In this document: piece after piece, positions 56,652 through 64,000 of the stretch | Layout of the letters: each line of letters opens with the position of its first letter | Position numbering within the stretch: position 1 is the stretch's first letter | Assembly (NCBI GenBank): GCA_947497295.1 | Contig: CANMFU010000002.1 | Span: 310,001-374,000 of the forward strand | Reading direction: 5' to 3' | DNA: 64,000 nucleotides | From: an uncultured Roseovarius sp. | Lineage (GTDB): Bacteria > Pseudomonadota > Alphaproteobacteria > Rhodobacterales > Rhodobacteraceae | Notes under the pieces: generated by a model | Database searches by the model: none | What the model was told of the DNA's origin: nothing | Seen by the model: the letters and a program-made list of their open reading frames with translations, nothing else | Program-made: the position numbers and the translations under genes

Positions 56652-57691
56652 GTCTTGGCCTCGAAAATCGACAGGTCTGCGGGGTCCGCCGTCAGGGTGA
56701 CGACGCTGCCGACCTCTGGCCTGGCATTAGGCGGTAGATGCGCGATCAGCGCAAGGTCCGGCGCAGCCTCGGGCGCCAGATGGCAGCGGAAATGCGTGCC
56801 GAAGAAGGCGGCATCCGTTATTCGCGCCTGCCCCATGTCCCAACCGCCCTTGCCGATGCCGATCTGCTCGGGTCGCAAGCAAAGGGTCAGCGCGCCTGTC
56901 GGCGTCCCGTCGGGCGCGGGCAAAGGGCCGACAGCCGTCTCTATCATCGGGCCTTTGCGGGTTCCGGGGATGCGGTTCATCTCGCCCATGAAGCCGGCGG
57001 CGAACAGCGATCCGGGCTGGCGATAAACGCGATCCGGCGGGCCGCAATCCTCGATCCGGCCGCCATTCATCACGACGATACGGTCGGCGATGGCCATTGC
57101 CTCCTCCTGATCGTGGGTGACGTGGACGAAGGTTGTGCCGATCTTGCGCTGGATCTGCTTCAGCTCGTCCTGCATGGCGCGGCGCAAGCTAAGGTCCAGT
57201 GCGCCCAGCGGTTCGTCCAGCAGCAGCACATCGGGATCGACGGCAAGGCTGCGGGCCAGCGCAACACGCTGGCGCTGGCCGCCCGACAGCGCATAAGGGC
57301 GCTTTTTCGCGGCCTCCTTCAGTCCAACGAGGTCGAGAAGTTCATCCGCCTTGGCATTGCGCGCCGCCTTACTCGCCCCGGCCATGCGCGGGCCAAAGCC
57401 AACATTGTCGCGCAGGCTCATGTGCGGGAAAAGGGCATAATCCTGAAACATCGTGGTCGTGGGCCGCTTGGCCGGGGCCACGCCGGTCATGTCGCGCCCG
57501 CCGATAAGGACAGTGCCCTCGCTGGGTGTGACAAACCCGCCGAGGACCGACAGCAGGGTCGTCTTGCCACAGCCCGATGGGCCAAGAAGCACGATGTATT
57601 CACCCGCCTCGATTTCGAGGTCGATATCATCGAGCGCGCGGAAATCGCCGAAATCATGGCTGATGCCGGACAGGGAAATGGGGGCGGTCAA
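56648..57691 (-). CDS. potA: Spermidine/putrescine-type ABC ATPase (PotA-like)
   Basis: This 347-residue ATPase has Walker A GPSGCGKTT, signature LSGGQRQRVALARSLA and Walker B LLLDEPLGALDLSLR. The C-terminal TOBE domain starts near GEMNRIPGTRK. It overlaps the permease upstream and the hydrolase downstream by 4 bp each. It is an uptake transporter; the exact ligand is unknown. Confidence 0.92.
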   Translation of the reverse strand: MTAPISLSGISHDFGDFRALDDIDLEIEAGEYIVLLGPSGCGKTTLLSVLGGFVTPSEGTVLIGGRDMTGVAPAKRPTTTMFQDYALFPHMSLRDNVGFGPRMAGASKAARNAKADELLDLVGLKEAAKKRPYALSGGQRQRVALARSLAVDPDVLLLDEPLGALDLSLRRAMQDELKQIQRKIGTTFVHVTHDQEEAMAIADRIVVMNGGRIEDCGPPDRVYRQPGSLFAAGFMGEMNRIPGTRKGPMIETAVGPLPAPDGTPTGALTLCLRPEQIGIGKGGWDMGQARITDAAFFGTHFRCHLAPEAAPDLALIAHLPPNARPEVGSVVTLTADPADLSIFEAKT

Positions 57692-58461
57692 CGGCGTTTC
57701 CTTCCGAAAATAAACAGCTCCAGCCCGATCACCAGCGCGACCGAGACGAGGAAGACGAGGCTGCCGATGGCGTTGGTGCGCGGCGACAGGCCGGATCGCA
57801 GCAAGCTCCAGATCTCAACCGGGAGGGTCACGTCGAAGCGGGTCATCAGGAAGGCAATGATGAATTCGTCCCAGCTGAGCGTAAGGCAGAGGAAAAACGC
57901 GGCAAGGATCGCGGGCGCCAGCATCGGGATCGTCACCAGCGCCAGCACGCGCGCCTCAGACGCGCCAAGGTCACGCGCGGCGCGCTCGGCATTTTCCTGC
58001 TGCGCGCCCATCGACGCGTAGATGATGGCAAAGGCCAGCGGCAGGTTGATGACGACATGACCGACACCCGCGGCCCAGAGCGATGGGCCGGGGCCGTAAT
58101 TGTTGAACACGATCAAGAGGCCGAGGCCGATGATCAGGTAACTGACCGTCATCGGCGCGATCAAGAGGCCACGCAAGAACAGCGTGCCGGGCAGGACGTG
58201 CCGCGCCAGCCCGTAGGCGGCGAGGAACCCCAAAGCGCAGGACAGCGCCGCCGATCCGGCCCCGACCAGCAGCGAATTGAGCAGGGCCGACATCAGGCGC
58301 GTGTCGCCCAGCACGTCGGCATACCATTTCAGCGTCGGCCCGTTGAACGGCGGCACTGGCAGGCGGCCGTCCTGGAACGAGAACAGCACCAGCGTCACCA
58401 CCGGCAGGAAGATAAACGCATAGGCCAGCGCCATGTAGACCCAAGGGATCGCGCGCCTCAT
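57688..58461 (-). CDS. potC: ABC permease (PotC-like)
   Basis: This 257-residue inner-membrane permease has about six segments. The EAA loop reads ERAARDLGASEARVLALVTIPML, typical of the inner BPD transport domain. It overlaps its neighbours by 4 bp. Confidence 0.9.
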   Translation of the reverse strand: MRRAIPWVYMALAYAFIFLPVVTLVLFSFQDGRLPVPPFNGPTLKWYADVLGDTRLMSALLNSLLVGAGSAALSCALGFLAAYGLARHVLPGTLFLRGLLIAPMTVSYLIIGLGLLIVFNNYGPGPSLWAAGVGHVVINLPLAFAIIYASMGAQQENAERAARDLGASEARVLALVTIPMLAPAILAAFFLCLTLSWDEFIIAFLMTRFDVTLPVEIWSLLRSGLSPRTNAIGSLVFLVSVALVIGLELFIFGRKRR

Positions 58462-59306
58462 AGCCGGTCGAGCCTCAGCCAGCGGGACGCGGCCAGATAG
58501 GCCAGCGTCACCAGCGCCATCAGCACGATGGACATCGCGGCGGCCAGCGGGAAGTTGGCACCGCGCCCTAGCTGCACCATGATGATCTGCGGGCCGGTCA
58601 GTTCATTATTGCCGCCCAGAATTTGCGGCGTGATGTAGTCGCCGATGCACAGCACAAACGTCAGGAATGCGCCGGTGGCGATACCGGGCATCGTCAGGGG
58701 CAGAACGACATGGCGGAACGCCTGCCAACTGCTGGCGCCCAGATCGACCGCGGCGCGGCGGTAATTGGCGGGCAGTTGCACGAGGTTGGCATAGATCGTC
58801 AACGTCAGCAGCATGACGAAAAAATGCACGAAGCCGGTGACGGTGGCAAAGCGGGTCGAGGCCAGAGTCAACGGCTCGGAAATCACGCCCAGCCCCATCA
58901 GCGTCTGGTTAATGACCCCCTCGCGCGACAGCACAAGCAGCCACGCGTAGGAGCGCACGACATAGGACGTCCAGAACGGCAGGATCGCCAGCAAAAGGGC
59001 CAGCCGCTGCCAGCGGGCGGGCACGCGGTAGACGATGATCCATGCCAGCGGGTAGGCGAGGACAATCGACACTATCGTGACGGTCAGAGTGATTTCCAGC
59101 GAGACGACGATGGCGCGCAGAAGGTAGCTTTGACCGAAGAGGCGGGTGTAATTTTCCAGCGAAAACCCCCAGACCAGTTCGCGCCCGTCAAGCGTGGCAA
59201 AGCTCATCGCGGCCATGATGCCGAACGGCACCACAAAGAATGCCAGCGTCCAGATCAGGGCCGGGGCGACAAAGCCCCAGCCGCGTATCGTCTCGGGTTT
59301 CGGCAT
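58458..59306 (-). CDS. potB: ABC permease (PotB-like)
   Basis: This 282-residue permease starts at ATG 59306 within the binding-protein stop (TGATG-type overlap). The EAA loop RRAAVDLGASSWQAFRHVVLPL and the FFVVPFGIMAAMSFA start are PotB-like. The longer open frame upstream is the binding-protein gene in another frame. Confidence 0.9.
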   Translation of the reverse strand: MPKPETIRGWGFVAPALIWTLAFFVVPFGIMAAMSFATLDGRELVWGFSLENYTRLFGQSYLLRAIVVSLEITLTVTIVSIVLAYPLAWIIVYRVPARWQRLALLLAILPFWTSYVVRSYAWLLVLSREGVINQTLMGLGVISEPLTLASTRFATVTGFVHFFVMLLTLTIYANLVQLPANYRRAAVDLGASSWQAFRHVVLPLTMPGIATGAFLTFVLCIGDYITPQILGGNNELTGPQIIMVQLGRGANFPLAAAMSIVLMALVTLAYLAASRWLRLDRL

Positions 59307-60367
59307 CAGTGCTGAAGCATTTCCAGCCAGACATCCTGCATCTGGCCGTCCAGGTCGGCATCGGGGGCGGGATAAAGTTGCGCACGCTTCAGGTAGTCGG
59401 GCTGGTCGTCCCAGCGCAGCACCTTTTTCTGCGCGTCGCTCAGATGCTCGCCCGCCTTCTGGTTGGCAGGCATCCCCCAGTAGCACGACGACGTCGCCAG
59501 CCGTGCCTGCCCTTCGGGGCCGGTGATGTATTTGACAAATTCGACGGCCAGATCCTTGTTTTCGCTGGCCTCCAGCACGCCGATGGATTGCGCCCAGCGC
59601 ACGGCGCCCTGATCGGGGATGGTCCAGGTCAGCTCGGGCTGTTCCTCGGCCAGAACGGCGGTCAGCCATTCGCCGCCACCGATGACGATATCGACCTCGC
59701 CCGTGGCCAGCGCGGTCTGGCTGGCGACAACCTCGCCCACCGATCGGGCGTTGTCCTTCATGGTGAACAGGGTCTCTTTCAGCGCGGGCAGATCATCGGC
59801 GGACAGGTTTGCCGTCTCGACACCGTTCGCAATCGCGGCCAGGCCCATGACGGGCAGATAATAGTCATAGACGGCGATACGGTCCGTGTATTTGTCGCTC
59901 CAGACGGTCGCCAGATCCTGCATGTCGGCGGCATCGACCTTGTCCGAATTGAACGAAATAGTGTTGTAGCCGAATTTCTCGGTCACGGCGTAGGTCTTGC
60001 CGTCAACCTGCGTCTGGTCCTCCATCGCAACGCCCGGCCAGAAATCGGCTGTTGCCAGGTCTTCGGCGGGCAGTTCGGCCATCAGCCCGGCACCTACCGC
60101 GCGCGGCACATCAATGGCGTCGATCACCAGAACGTCCCAATCGCCGGGGCGGGACTGTTCCAGCAGGGCCAGCGCGGTGGCGGTGCCCTCGTATTCACGC
60201 AGGTTGACGCGAATTCCGTGCTGCTGTTCGAACGGCTCGATCAGGGCGGGGTCGGTGTGGTCGCACCAGACCAGCGCATTGAGGTCTTCGGCGGCCATGG
60301 CGGCGGCGGGCAGCGCCAGTATCGCGAAGCTGCTCATCAAGCCGCGGCGCGCGGCGAAATAGGTCAT
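59306..60367 (-). CDS. potD: Polyamine-type periplasmic binding protein (PotD/PotF-like)
   Basis: This 353-residue protein starts at ATG 60367 behind AAGGAGAAA. The signal peptide holds RRGLMSSFAILALPAAAMAAE. The mature part starts LNALVWCDHTDPALIEPFEQQHGIRV, has SRPGDWDVLVIDA, and ends YPAPDADLDGQMQDVWLEML. These are PotD-family features. The twin-arginine-like ARRGLMSS might be a Tat signal. It is first in the operon and divergent from tetR. Confidence 0.88.
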   Translation of the reverse strand: MTYFAARRGLMSSFAILALPAAAMAAEDLNALVWCDHTDPALIEPFEQQHGIRVNLREYEGTATALALLEQSRPGDWDVLVIDAIDVPRAVGAGLMAELPAEDLATADFWPGVAMEDQTQVDGKTYAVTEKFGYNTISFNSDKVDAADMQDLATVWSDKYTDRIAVYDYYLPVMGLAAIANGVETANLSADDLPALKETLFTMKDNARSVGEVVASQTALATGEVDIVIGGGEWLTAVLAEEQPELTWTIPDQGAVRWAQSIGVLEASENKDLAVEFVKYITGPEGQARLATSSCYWGMPANQKAGEHLSDAQKKVLRWDDQPDYLKRAQLYPAPDADLDGQMQDVWLEMLQH

Positions 60368-60424
60368 GTCGATTTCTCCTTGTTGGGTCGGGCGGCTGGC
60401 GCGCCTCTTGGGTGAAAAAATGAG

Positions 60425-60445
60425 TTGCTTCAATTTTGAAGTCAA
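60425..60445. promoter_or_regulatory. TetR-type operator/promoter between potD and tetR
   Basis: An imperfect palindrome with core CTTCAATTTTGAAG (60428-60441, 6-bp perfect arms) lies 58 bp before potD and 38 bp before tetR. On the minus strand it overlaps a possible TTGACT -35 element. The position suits autoregulation of tetR and control of the transport operon. Confidence 0.6.
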
Positions 60446-60482
60446 CTGTAAAAATCAACAGAAACTGCGAAGGGGACAGCAC

Positions 60483-61136
60483 ATGACCGGACTGCGCGCC
60501 CGACATAAGGCGGATCGGCAGGCCCGCATCCTGCAAGCCGCGGTCACGCTGTTTCGCCGCGACGGATACCGCGCCGCGCGGATCGAGGATCTGGCACAGA
60601 TGGCGGAGGTATCGCCGGGCACGGTTTATAATTACTACGGCACCAAGGGTGACATCCTGATCGCCACCGTCGCGATGGAGGTCGAGGAGGTGCTAAGCGC
60701 GGGCGCGGCGATCATCGCCGATCCGCCCGAAGGCGTGCGGGAGGCGATAATCGACTTGATTAGTGTCTATTACGATCACTCTTTGAAATATCTGAGCAAG
60801 GAAATGTGGCGCACCGCCATGGCTCTGTCGATTGAGGCGCCGCACACCGCGAATGGCGCGCGGTATTCGGAACTGGACCGCGCGTTGAGCGCACAGGTGG
60901 TGGCGCTGATCGCGGGCTTGCAGCAGCGCGGCGAAGTGGCGGCGGGGCTGGATGTGCAGGCCATGGGCGAGATTGTTTTCAACAATCTGAACGCGATGTT
61001 CATGGATTTCGTCAAGGACGCCGCGATGACGCCGCAGGCGCTGAAGGCCAATGTCGCGCGCCAGATAACGGCGCTGTCGCGGTTGATCGCGGACAAGGGT
61101 GAGACACGCGGCCCGGCGCAGGCTCCCGCGCCTTAA
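60483..61136 (+). CDS. TetR-family transcriptional regulator
   Basis: This 217-residue regulator has ATG 60483 behind GAAGGGG. The N-terminal helix-turn-helix reads ILQAAVTLFRRDGYRAARIEDLAQMAEVSPGTVYNYYGTKGDIL. The ligand domain is unassigned. Divergent to the potD operon, with a shared palindrome, so it likely represses that operon until an imported or processed compound binds. Confidence 0.92.
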   Translation: MTGLRARHKADRQARILQAAVTLFRRDGYRAARIEDLAQMAEVSPGTVYNYYGTKGDILIATVAMEVEEVLSAGAAIIADPPEGVREAIIDLISVYYDHSLKYLSKEMWRTAMALSIEAPHTANGARYSELDRALSAQVVALIAGLQQRGEVAAGLDVQAMGEIVFNNLNAMFMDFVKDAAMTPQALKANVARQITALSRLIADKGETRGPAQAPAP

Positions 61137-61151
61137 GCTGCCCTTAAGGCG
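61129..61151. terminator. Hairpin at the tetR stop
   Basis: Perfect 8-bp arms CGCCTTAA and TTAAGGCG with a 7-nt loop include the stop codon. No T-run follows, so it is a weak terminator candidate or a minor structure. Confidence 0.3.
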
Positions 61152-61197
61152 GGTGCGATCCACCTGCCCTGCAAAGACAGAGCAGAAAGGAAAAATC

Positions 61198-61755
61198 ATG
61201 ACAAATCGCATGACACGCCGCAATGCGCTGATGTCCGGCCTGGCGATGGCCGGGGGGCTGGCGATGCCGTCAGTTTTGCGGGCCGATGAATACAGTCGGC
61301 GCAACGCCTCCAGCTTCGTCGTGCAGAACTGGCAGGACCATTTCGACACGCTGGGCGTGGCGACAATCGTCGCGGATACGCAATCGCGTGCGTTGCATTT
61401 CTGGAGCGGCGACGGATCTGATTACCGCGTCTACCCGACGTCGGTTCCGATCAGCGAAGAGTTGACCAAGCGCGGCTACACCAAGATCATTCGCAAGAAG
61501 GTTGGCCCCGACTGGACGCCGACCGCGTCGATGATGGAGCGGTTTCCGCACTACAAATACATGCCGCCCGGCCCCGACAACCCGCTGGGCACCCATGCGA
61601 TGTATTTTGATTGGCCCGCCTATCTGATCCACGGCACGCATGACACCCGCAAGATCGGGCGCAAATCGTCGGACGGGTGTATCGGCCTCTATAACGACAA
61701 GATCGAAGAGTTGTTTGGACTTTGCCCTGTGGGCACGCAGGTGCGTCTGATCTGA
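61198..61755 (+). CDS. L,D-transpeptidase (YkuD domain)
   Basis: This 185-residue exported protein starts at ATG 61198 behind AGAAAGG. Residues 1-28 form a signal peptide with TRRNALMSGL, a possible Tat motif, ending VLRAD. The YkuD catalytic block is IHGTHDTRKIG, then SSDGCIGLYN with the active-site Cys. It is a peptidoglycan cross-linking or lipoprotein-anchoring enzyme. Single gene facing the second transporter operon. Confidence 0.9.
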   Translation: MTNRMTRRNALMSGLAMAGGLAMPSVLRADEYSRRNASSFVVQNWQDHFDTLGVATIVADTQSRALHFWSGDGSDYRVYPTSVPISEELTKRGYTKIIRKKVGPDWTPTASMMERFPHYKYMPPGPDNPLGTHAMYFDWPAYLIHGTHDTRKIGRKSSDGCIGLYNDKIEELFGLCPVGTQVRLI

Positions 61756-61787
61756 CCATGCTGGCGGCGCCGATCGACGGCGCCGCC

Positions 61788-62639
61788 TTAGCTGCGTTTC
61801 TGGAAAGCGATCAGGATCAGCGCCAGCAGGCTTGATCCCAGCATCAAGAGCAGCGACACCGCGTTCAGCAGCGGAGTCGAGCCTTCCTTGAGCCGGTCGA
61901 ACATCGCGATGGTCAGCGGTGCGTCCGAGCCGACCAGCATCAGCGTGGTGTTGAAGTTCTCGAAACTCATCAGGAATGCCACCACAGCCGCGCCGACGAT
62001 GGCAGGCATCAGGAACGGGATGGTGATCGTGCGCACCGCCGTCAGGCGACTGGCGCCGAGGTTCAGCGCCGCTTCCTCCAGCGTGGTGTCGAACTTTTGC
62101 AGGCGCGCGGATATCACCAGCGTTGCAATGGTCGTGATGAAGGAAAACTGGCCTAATATTACCAGCGCCAGACCAGGGCGCAAAAAGGTCGCGTCGATCT
62201 TTGCGGCGTCCCACAGCTGGTTGGCGACGGTGGAAGAAAATACAAGGATCGAAATGCCCAGAACGATCCCCGGCACCACTAACGGCAGAAGCATCAGCAC
62301 ATAGAGCAGGCCGCGCCCACGAAATTTGTAGCGGTTGAACAGGAACGCGTTGGACGTACCCACCGCGACCGACAGAATCGCCACGCAGGCCCCGACGATG
62401 GCCGAGGTGCTAATGGCGCCGAGGATGGCGCGCTCGTGAAAGACGCCGATCTTGGGCGAGGTCTTGCCAAAAAACCAATCCAGCGTGAAACCCTGCCACG
62501 GCAGCGACGGGAACTGGCTGTCGTTGAACGCGAATACCGCGACGACCGCCAGGGGCAGCGTCAGGTAGACGAAGAACAGCACGACATAGCTGGTCCATAT
62601 GACAGTCAGCGCGCGCGGTGTGGGGATTGTGGGGATCAT
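61788..62639 (-). CDS. ABC permease, polyamine type (second operon, PotC-like)
   Basis: This 283-residue permease has the EAA loop EEAALNLGASRLTAVRTITIPFL. It begins one base into the stop of the permease gene upstream (TGATG). It is last in the visible part of the second operon. Confidence 0.9.
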   Translation of the reverse strand: MIPTIPTPRALTVIWTSYVVLFFVYLTLPLAVVAVFAFNDSQFPSLPWQGFTLDWFFGKTSPKIGVFHERAILGAISTSAIVGACVAILSVAVGTSNAFLFNRYKFRGRGLLYVLMLLPLVVPGIVLGISILVFSSTVANQLWDAAKIDATFLRPGLALVILGQFSFITTIATLVISARLQKFDTTLEEAALNLGASRLTAVRTITIPFLMPAIVGAAVVAFLMSFENFNTTLMLVGSDAPLTIAMFDRLKEGSTPLLNAVSLLLMLGSSLLALILIAFQKRS

Positions 62640-63496
62640 CAGCCCATCGTCCTTTCCAGCGTCTGGCCGGTCAGCCGCAGCATCGCCCAGATGATGAAGG
62701 ATGACGCAAAGAGCAGCATAAATCCGAAGGCCGCGCCCAGCTCCCAGTTAAAGCGGACGATGAACTGCGAATAGATCATTTCAGTGAACCACAGGCTGTC
62801 CTTGCCGCCCAGCATGGTGGGGGTCAGATAATTGCCAAGGCTCAGCATGAACACCACGATGCAGCCCGACACGATTCCGGGCACGGCGTGGGGGATCACG
62901 ATTTCGCGCATCACCGACCAGCCCGATCCGCCCAGATCATAGCCCGCCTCGATCACCGCATCATCGAGGCTGTCCAGCGTCGTGACCAGCGGCACCACCA
63001 TGAACAGCATCGAGGTATAGACGAGGCCGGTCATGATGGCAGCATCGTTATACAGCATTTCCACCGGGCCGGAGACGACGCCGGACCATTGCAGGAATTG
63101 CGAGATCACGCCGGTCTCGCGCAGGAGGATCATCCAGCCGAAGGTGCGCACCAATTCGGACACCCAGAACGGGATAAGGCATAGCAGGAACAGGACCGAC
63201 CGCGCCCGGCCCCGCACCATTTTTGCGATGTAATAGGACACCGGGAACGCGATCAGCAGCGTGATCAGCGTCGCCATGATCGACATGACGGCGGTGCGCA
63301 TGAAGGTCCGCATATAGAGCGGTTCGGTCAGGACGGTTTTATAATTGGCGATGCTGGTTTCATATTCACCCACCCCGACGCGTTCGCGCAAGGACAGCAG
63401 AGCCATGTCGACATGCGGGATGATGATCAGCAGCGTCAGCCACAACAGCAGCGGCATCAGCAGCAGGATAAACCCAAGGCGGGCGCTGGCGGCCAT
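62639..63496 (-). CDS. ABC permease, polyamine type (second operon, PotB-like)
   Basis: This 285-residue permease has the EAA loop EAGYDLGGSGWSVMREIVIPH. It starts 3 bp after the ATPase stop. It has a PotB-like N-terminus (FILLLMPLLLWLTLLIIIPHVDMALLSL), paired with the PotC-like permease downstream. Confidence 0.9.
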   Translation of the reverse strand: MAASARLGFILLLMPLLLWLTLLIIIPHVDMALLSLRERVGVGEYETSIANYKTVLTEPLYMRTFMRTAVMSIMATLITLLIAFPVSYYIAKMVRGRARSVLFLLCLIPFWVSELVRTFGWMILLRETGVISQFLQWSGVVSGPVEMLYNDAAIMTGLVYTSMLFMVVPLVTTLDSLDDAVIEAGYDLGGSGWSVMREIVIPHAVPGIVSGCIVVFMLSLGNYLTPTMLGGKDSLWFTEMIYSQFIVRFNWELGAAFGFMLLFASSFIIWAMLRLTGQTLERTMG

Positions 63497-63499
63497 GCC

Positions 63500-64000
63500 C
63501 TAATCCTCGCCTGCGGAAAAGCAGTTTGCCTGCGCGGCGGACCAGCCGATGTGGACAGGGGCGCCGCGTTTGAGGTCCGCAAATTCGCCCGATTGCGGCA
63601 GGGTCACCTCGACCTCGCCACCGGTCTCGTCGCTGGTCACGATAATGCGGCTGGCGGCGCCATTGAACAGCAGGCTGGAGGTGGTGCCGGAAAGCAGGTT
63701 GTCAAATTGCGCCAGATCGGCGGCATCGCGGCCGAGGCGGATTGCCTCGGGGCGCACGAATATATCGACGCTCGCGCCCTTGGCCGCCTGCCCCTTGGCG
63801 GCGGCGCGCATGGTCAGGCCGGTGTCGGTGCGCAATTGCACGGTATCACCATCGGTCCGCTCCACCGTGCCGCGCCAGCGATTGCTCTCGCCGACGAAAC
63901 TGGCGACAAAGGGCGTTTCGGGCCGGTAATAAAGGTCTTGGCCGCTGCCGACCTGTTCAAATCTGCCCTTGTTCATCACGGCGATATGGTCTGACATCAC
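63500..64000 (-). CDS. ABC ATPase, polyamine type, C-terminal part (runs off window)
   Basis: At least 166 residues from the ATPase C-terminus. It enters at the end of the nucleotide domain (SDHIAVMNKGRFEQVGS), then PETPFVASFVGESN and the TOBE domain (VDIFVRPEAIRLG). Walker motifs lie beyond 64000. Binding protein is expected upstream, outside the window. Confidence 0.88.
   Translation of the reverse strand: MMSDHIAVMNKGRFEQVGSGQDLYYRPETPFVASFVGESNRWRGTVERTDGDTVQLRTDTGLTMRAAAKGQAAKGASVDIFVRPEAIRLGRDAADLAQFDNLLSGTTSSLLFNGAASRIIVTSDETGGEVEVTLPQSGEFADLKRGAPVHIGWSAAQANCFSAGED

Noticed and set aside
56738..58021. 427-codon + frame opposite potA and potC
   Set aside because: No domain and overlaps two well-supported genes on the other strand.
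1..64000. CRISPR array, rRNA genes or further tRNAs
   Set aside because: No regularly spaced repeats, no rRNA-like stretch and only one cloverleaf (tRNA-Thr) were seen on reading.

Overview
The window looks like chromosomal DNA of an alphaproteobacterium, most likely Rhodobacteraceae (Roseobacter-type). This is inferred from high GC, many ATGA-overlapping operons, and a gene set typical of that group: a non-pyrrolysine MttB-family methyltransferase, Liv- and polyamine-type ABC transporters, CobK, CimA and TauE/SafE. No ribosomal RNA or species marker is present, so the genus is not fixed.

Region 1 (1-5.1 kb) is an accessory four-gene cluster: a subtilisin-like peptidase running in from the left edge, a small secreted six-cysteine protein, a second secreted subtilisin-like peptidase that carries the same six-cysteine domain at its C-terminus, and a DUF1353-like lipoprotein. 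This is the most novel-looking unit of the window.

Region 2 (5.2-13.0 kb) is a graveyard. It holds fragments of a tyrosine recombinase, IS481 and IS256 transposases, the first 32 codons of thpR joined to a frameshifted phage/plasmid-type Toprim primase, an intact DUF3987 ATPase gene, small element genes, one tRNA-Thr(TGT), a truncated and frameshifted phytoene-desaturase-like gene, and a decayed urease cluster (ureA, ureB, ureC, ureF). Most lesions are single-base shifts, short deletions and truncations.

Region 3 (13.2-30.2 kb) is mostly ordinary housekeeping: a hypothetical protein, uvrB, a PLDc_N-type membrane peptide, a zinc-ribbon protein, cobK, an AlkA-like glycosylase, an esterase, an MFS transporter, a squalene/phytoene synthase-family protein, cimA, cysS, an aminotransferase, and an mttB homolog preceded by a possible small ORF. 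A 5-oxoprolinase/hydantoinase remnant and a zinc alcohol dehydrogenase follow.

Region 4 (30.2-43.7 kb) has a complete HAAT-type ABC transporter (substrate-binding protein, LivH, LivM, LivG, LivF), with a strong intercistronic hairpin after the binding-protein gene. Next come a TauE/SafE permease and a fatty-acid beta-oxidation operon (fadE, fadI, fadJ and an acetyl-CoA hydrolase/transferase, all overlapping).

Region 5 (43.9-47.2 kb) is a tight three-gene nucleotide-sugar operon: gmd, an fcl/colC-type reductase, and a ColD-like PLP dehydratase with histidine where aminotransferases have lysine. This suggests GDP-colitose synthesis. It ends at a bidirectional terminator facing an RND pump operon.

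Region 6 (47.2-55.8 kb) is envelope transport: RND pump plus membrane-fusion protein, then pqiA (split in two), pqiB (MCE) and pqiC. Region 7 (55.9-64 kb) has two spermidine/putrescine-type ABC operons. The first ends in a metallo-beta-lactamase-fold hydrolase and is divergent from a TetR regulator across a palindrome. The second runs off the right edge. An L,D-transpeptidase lies between them.
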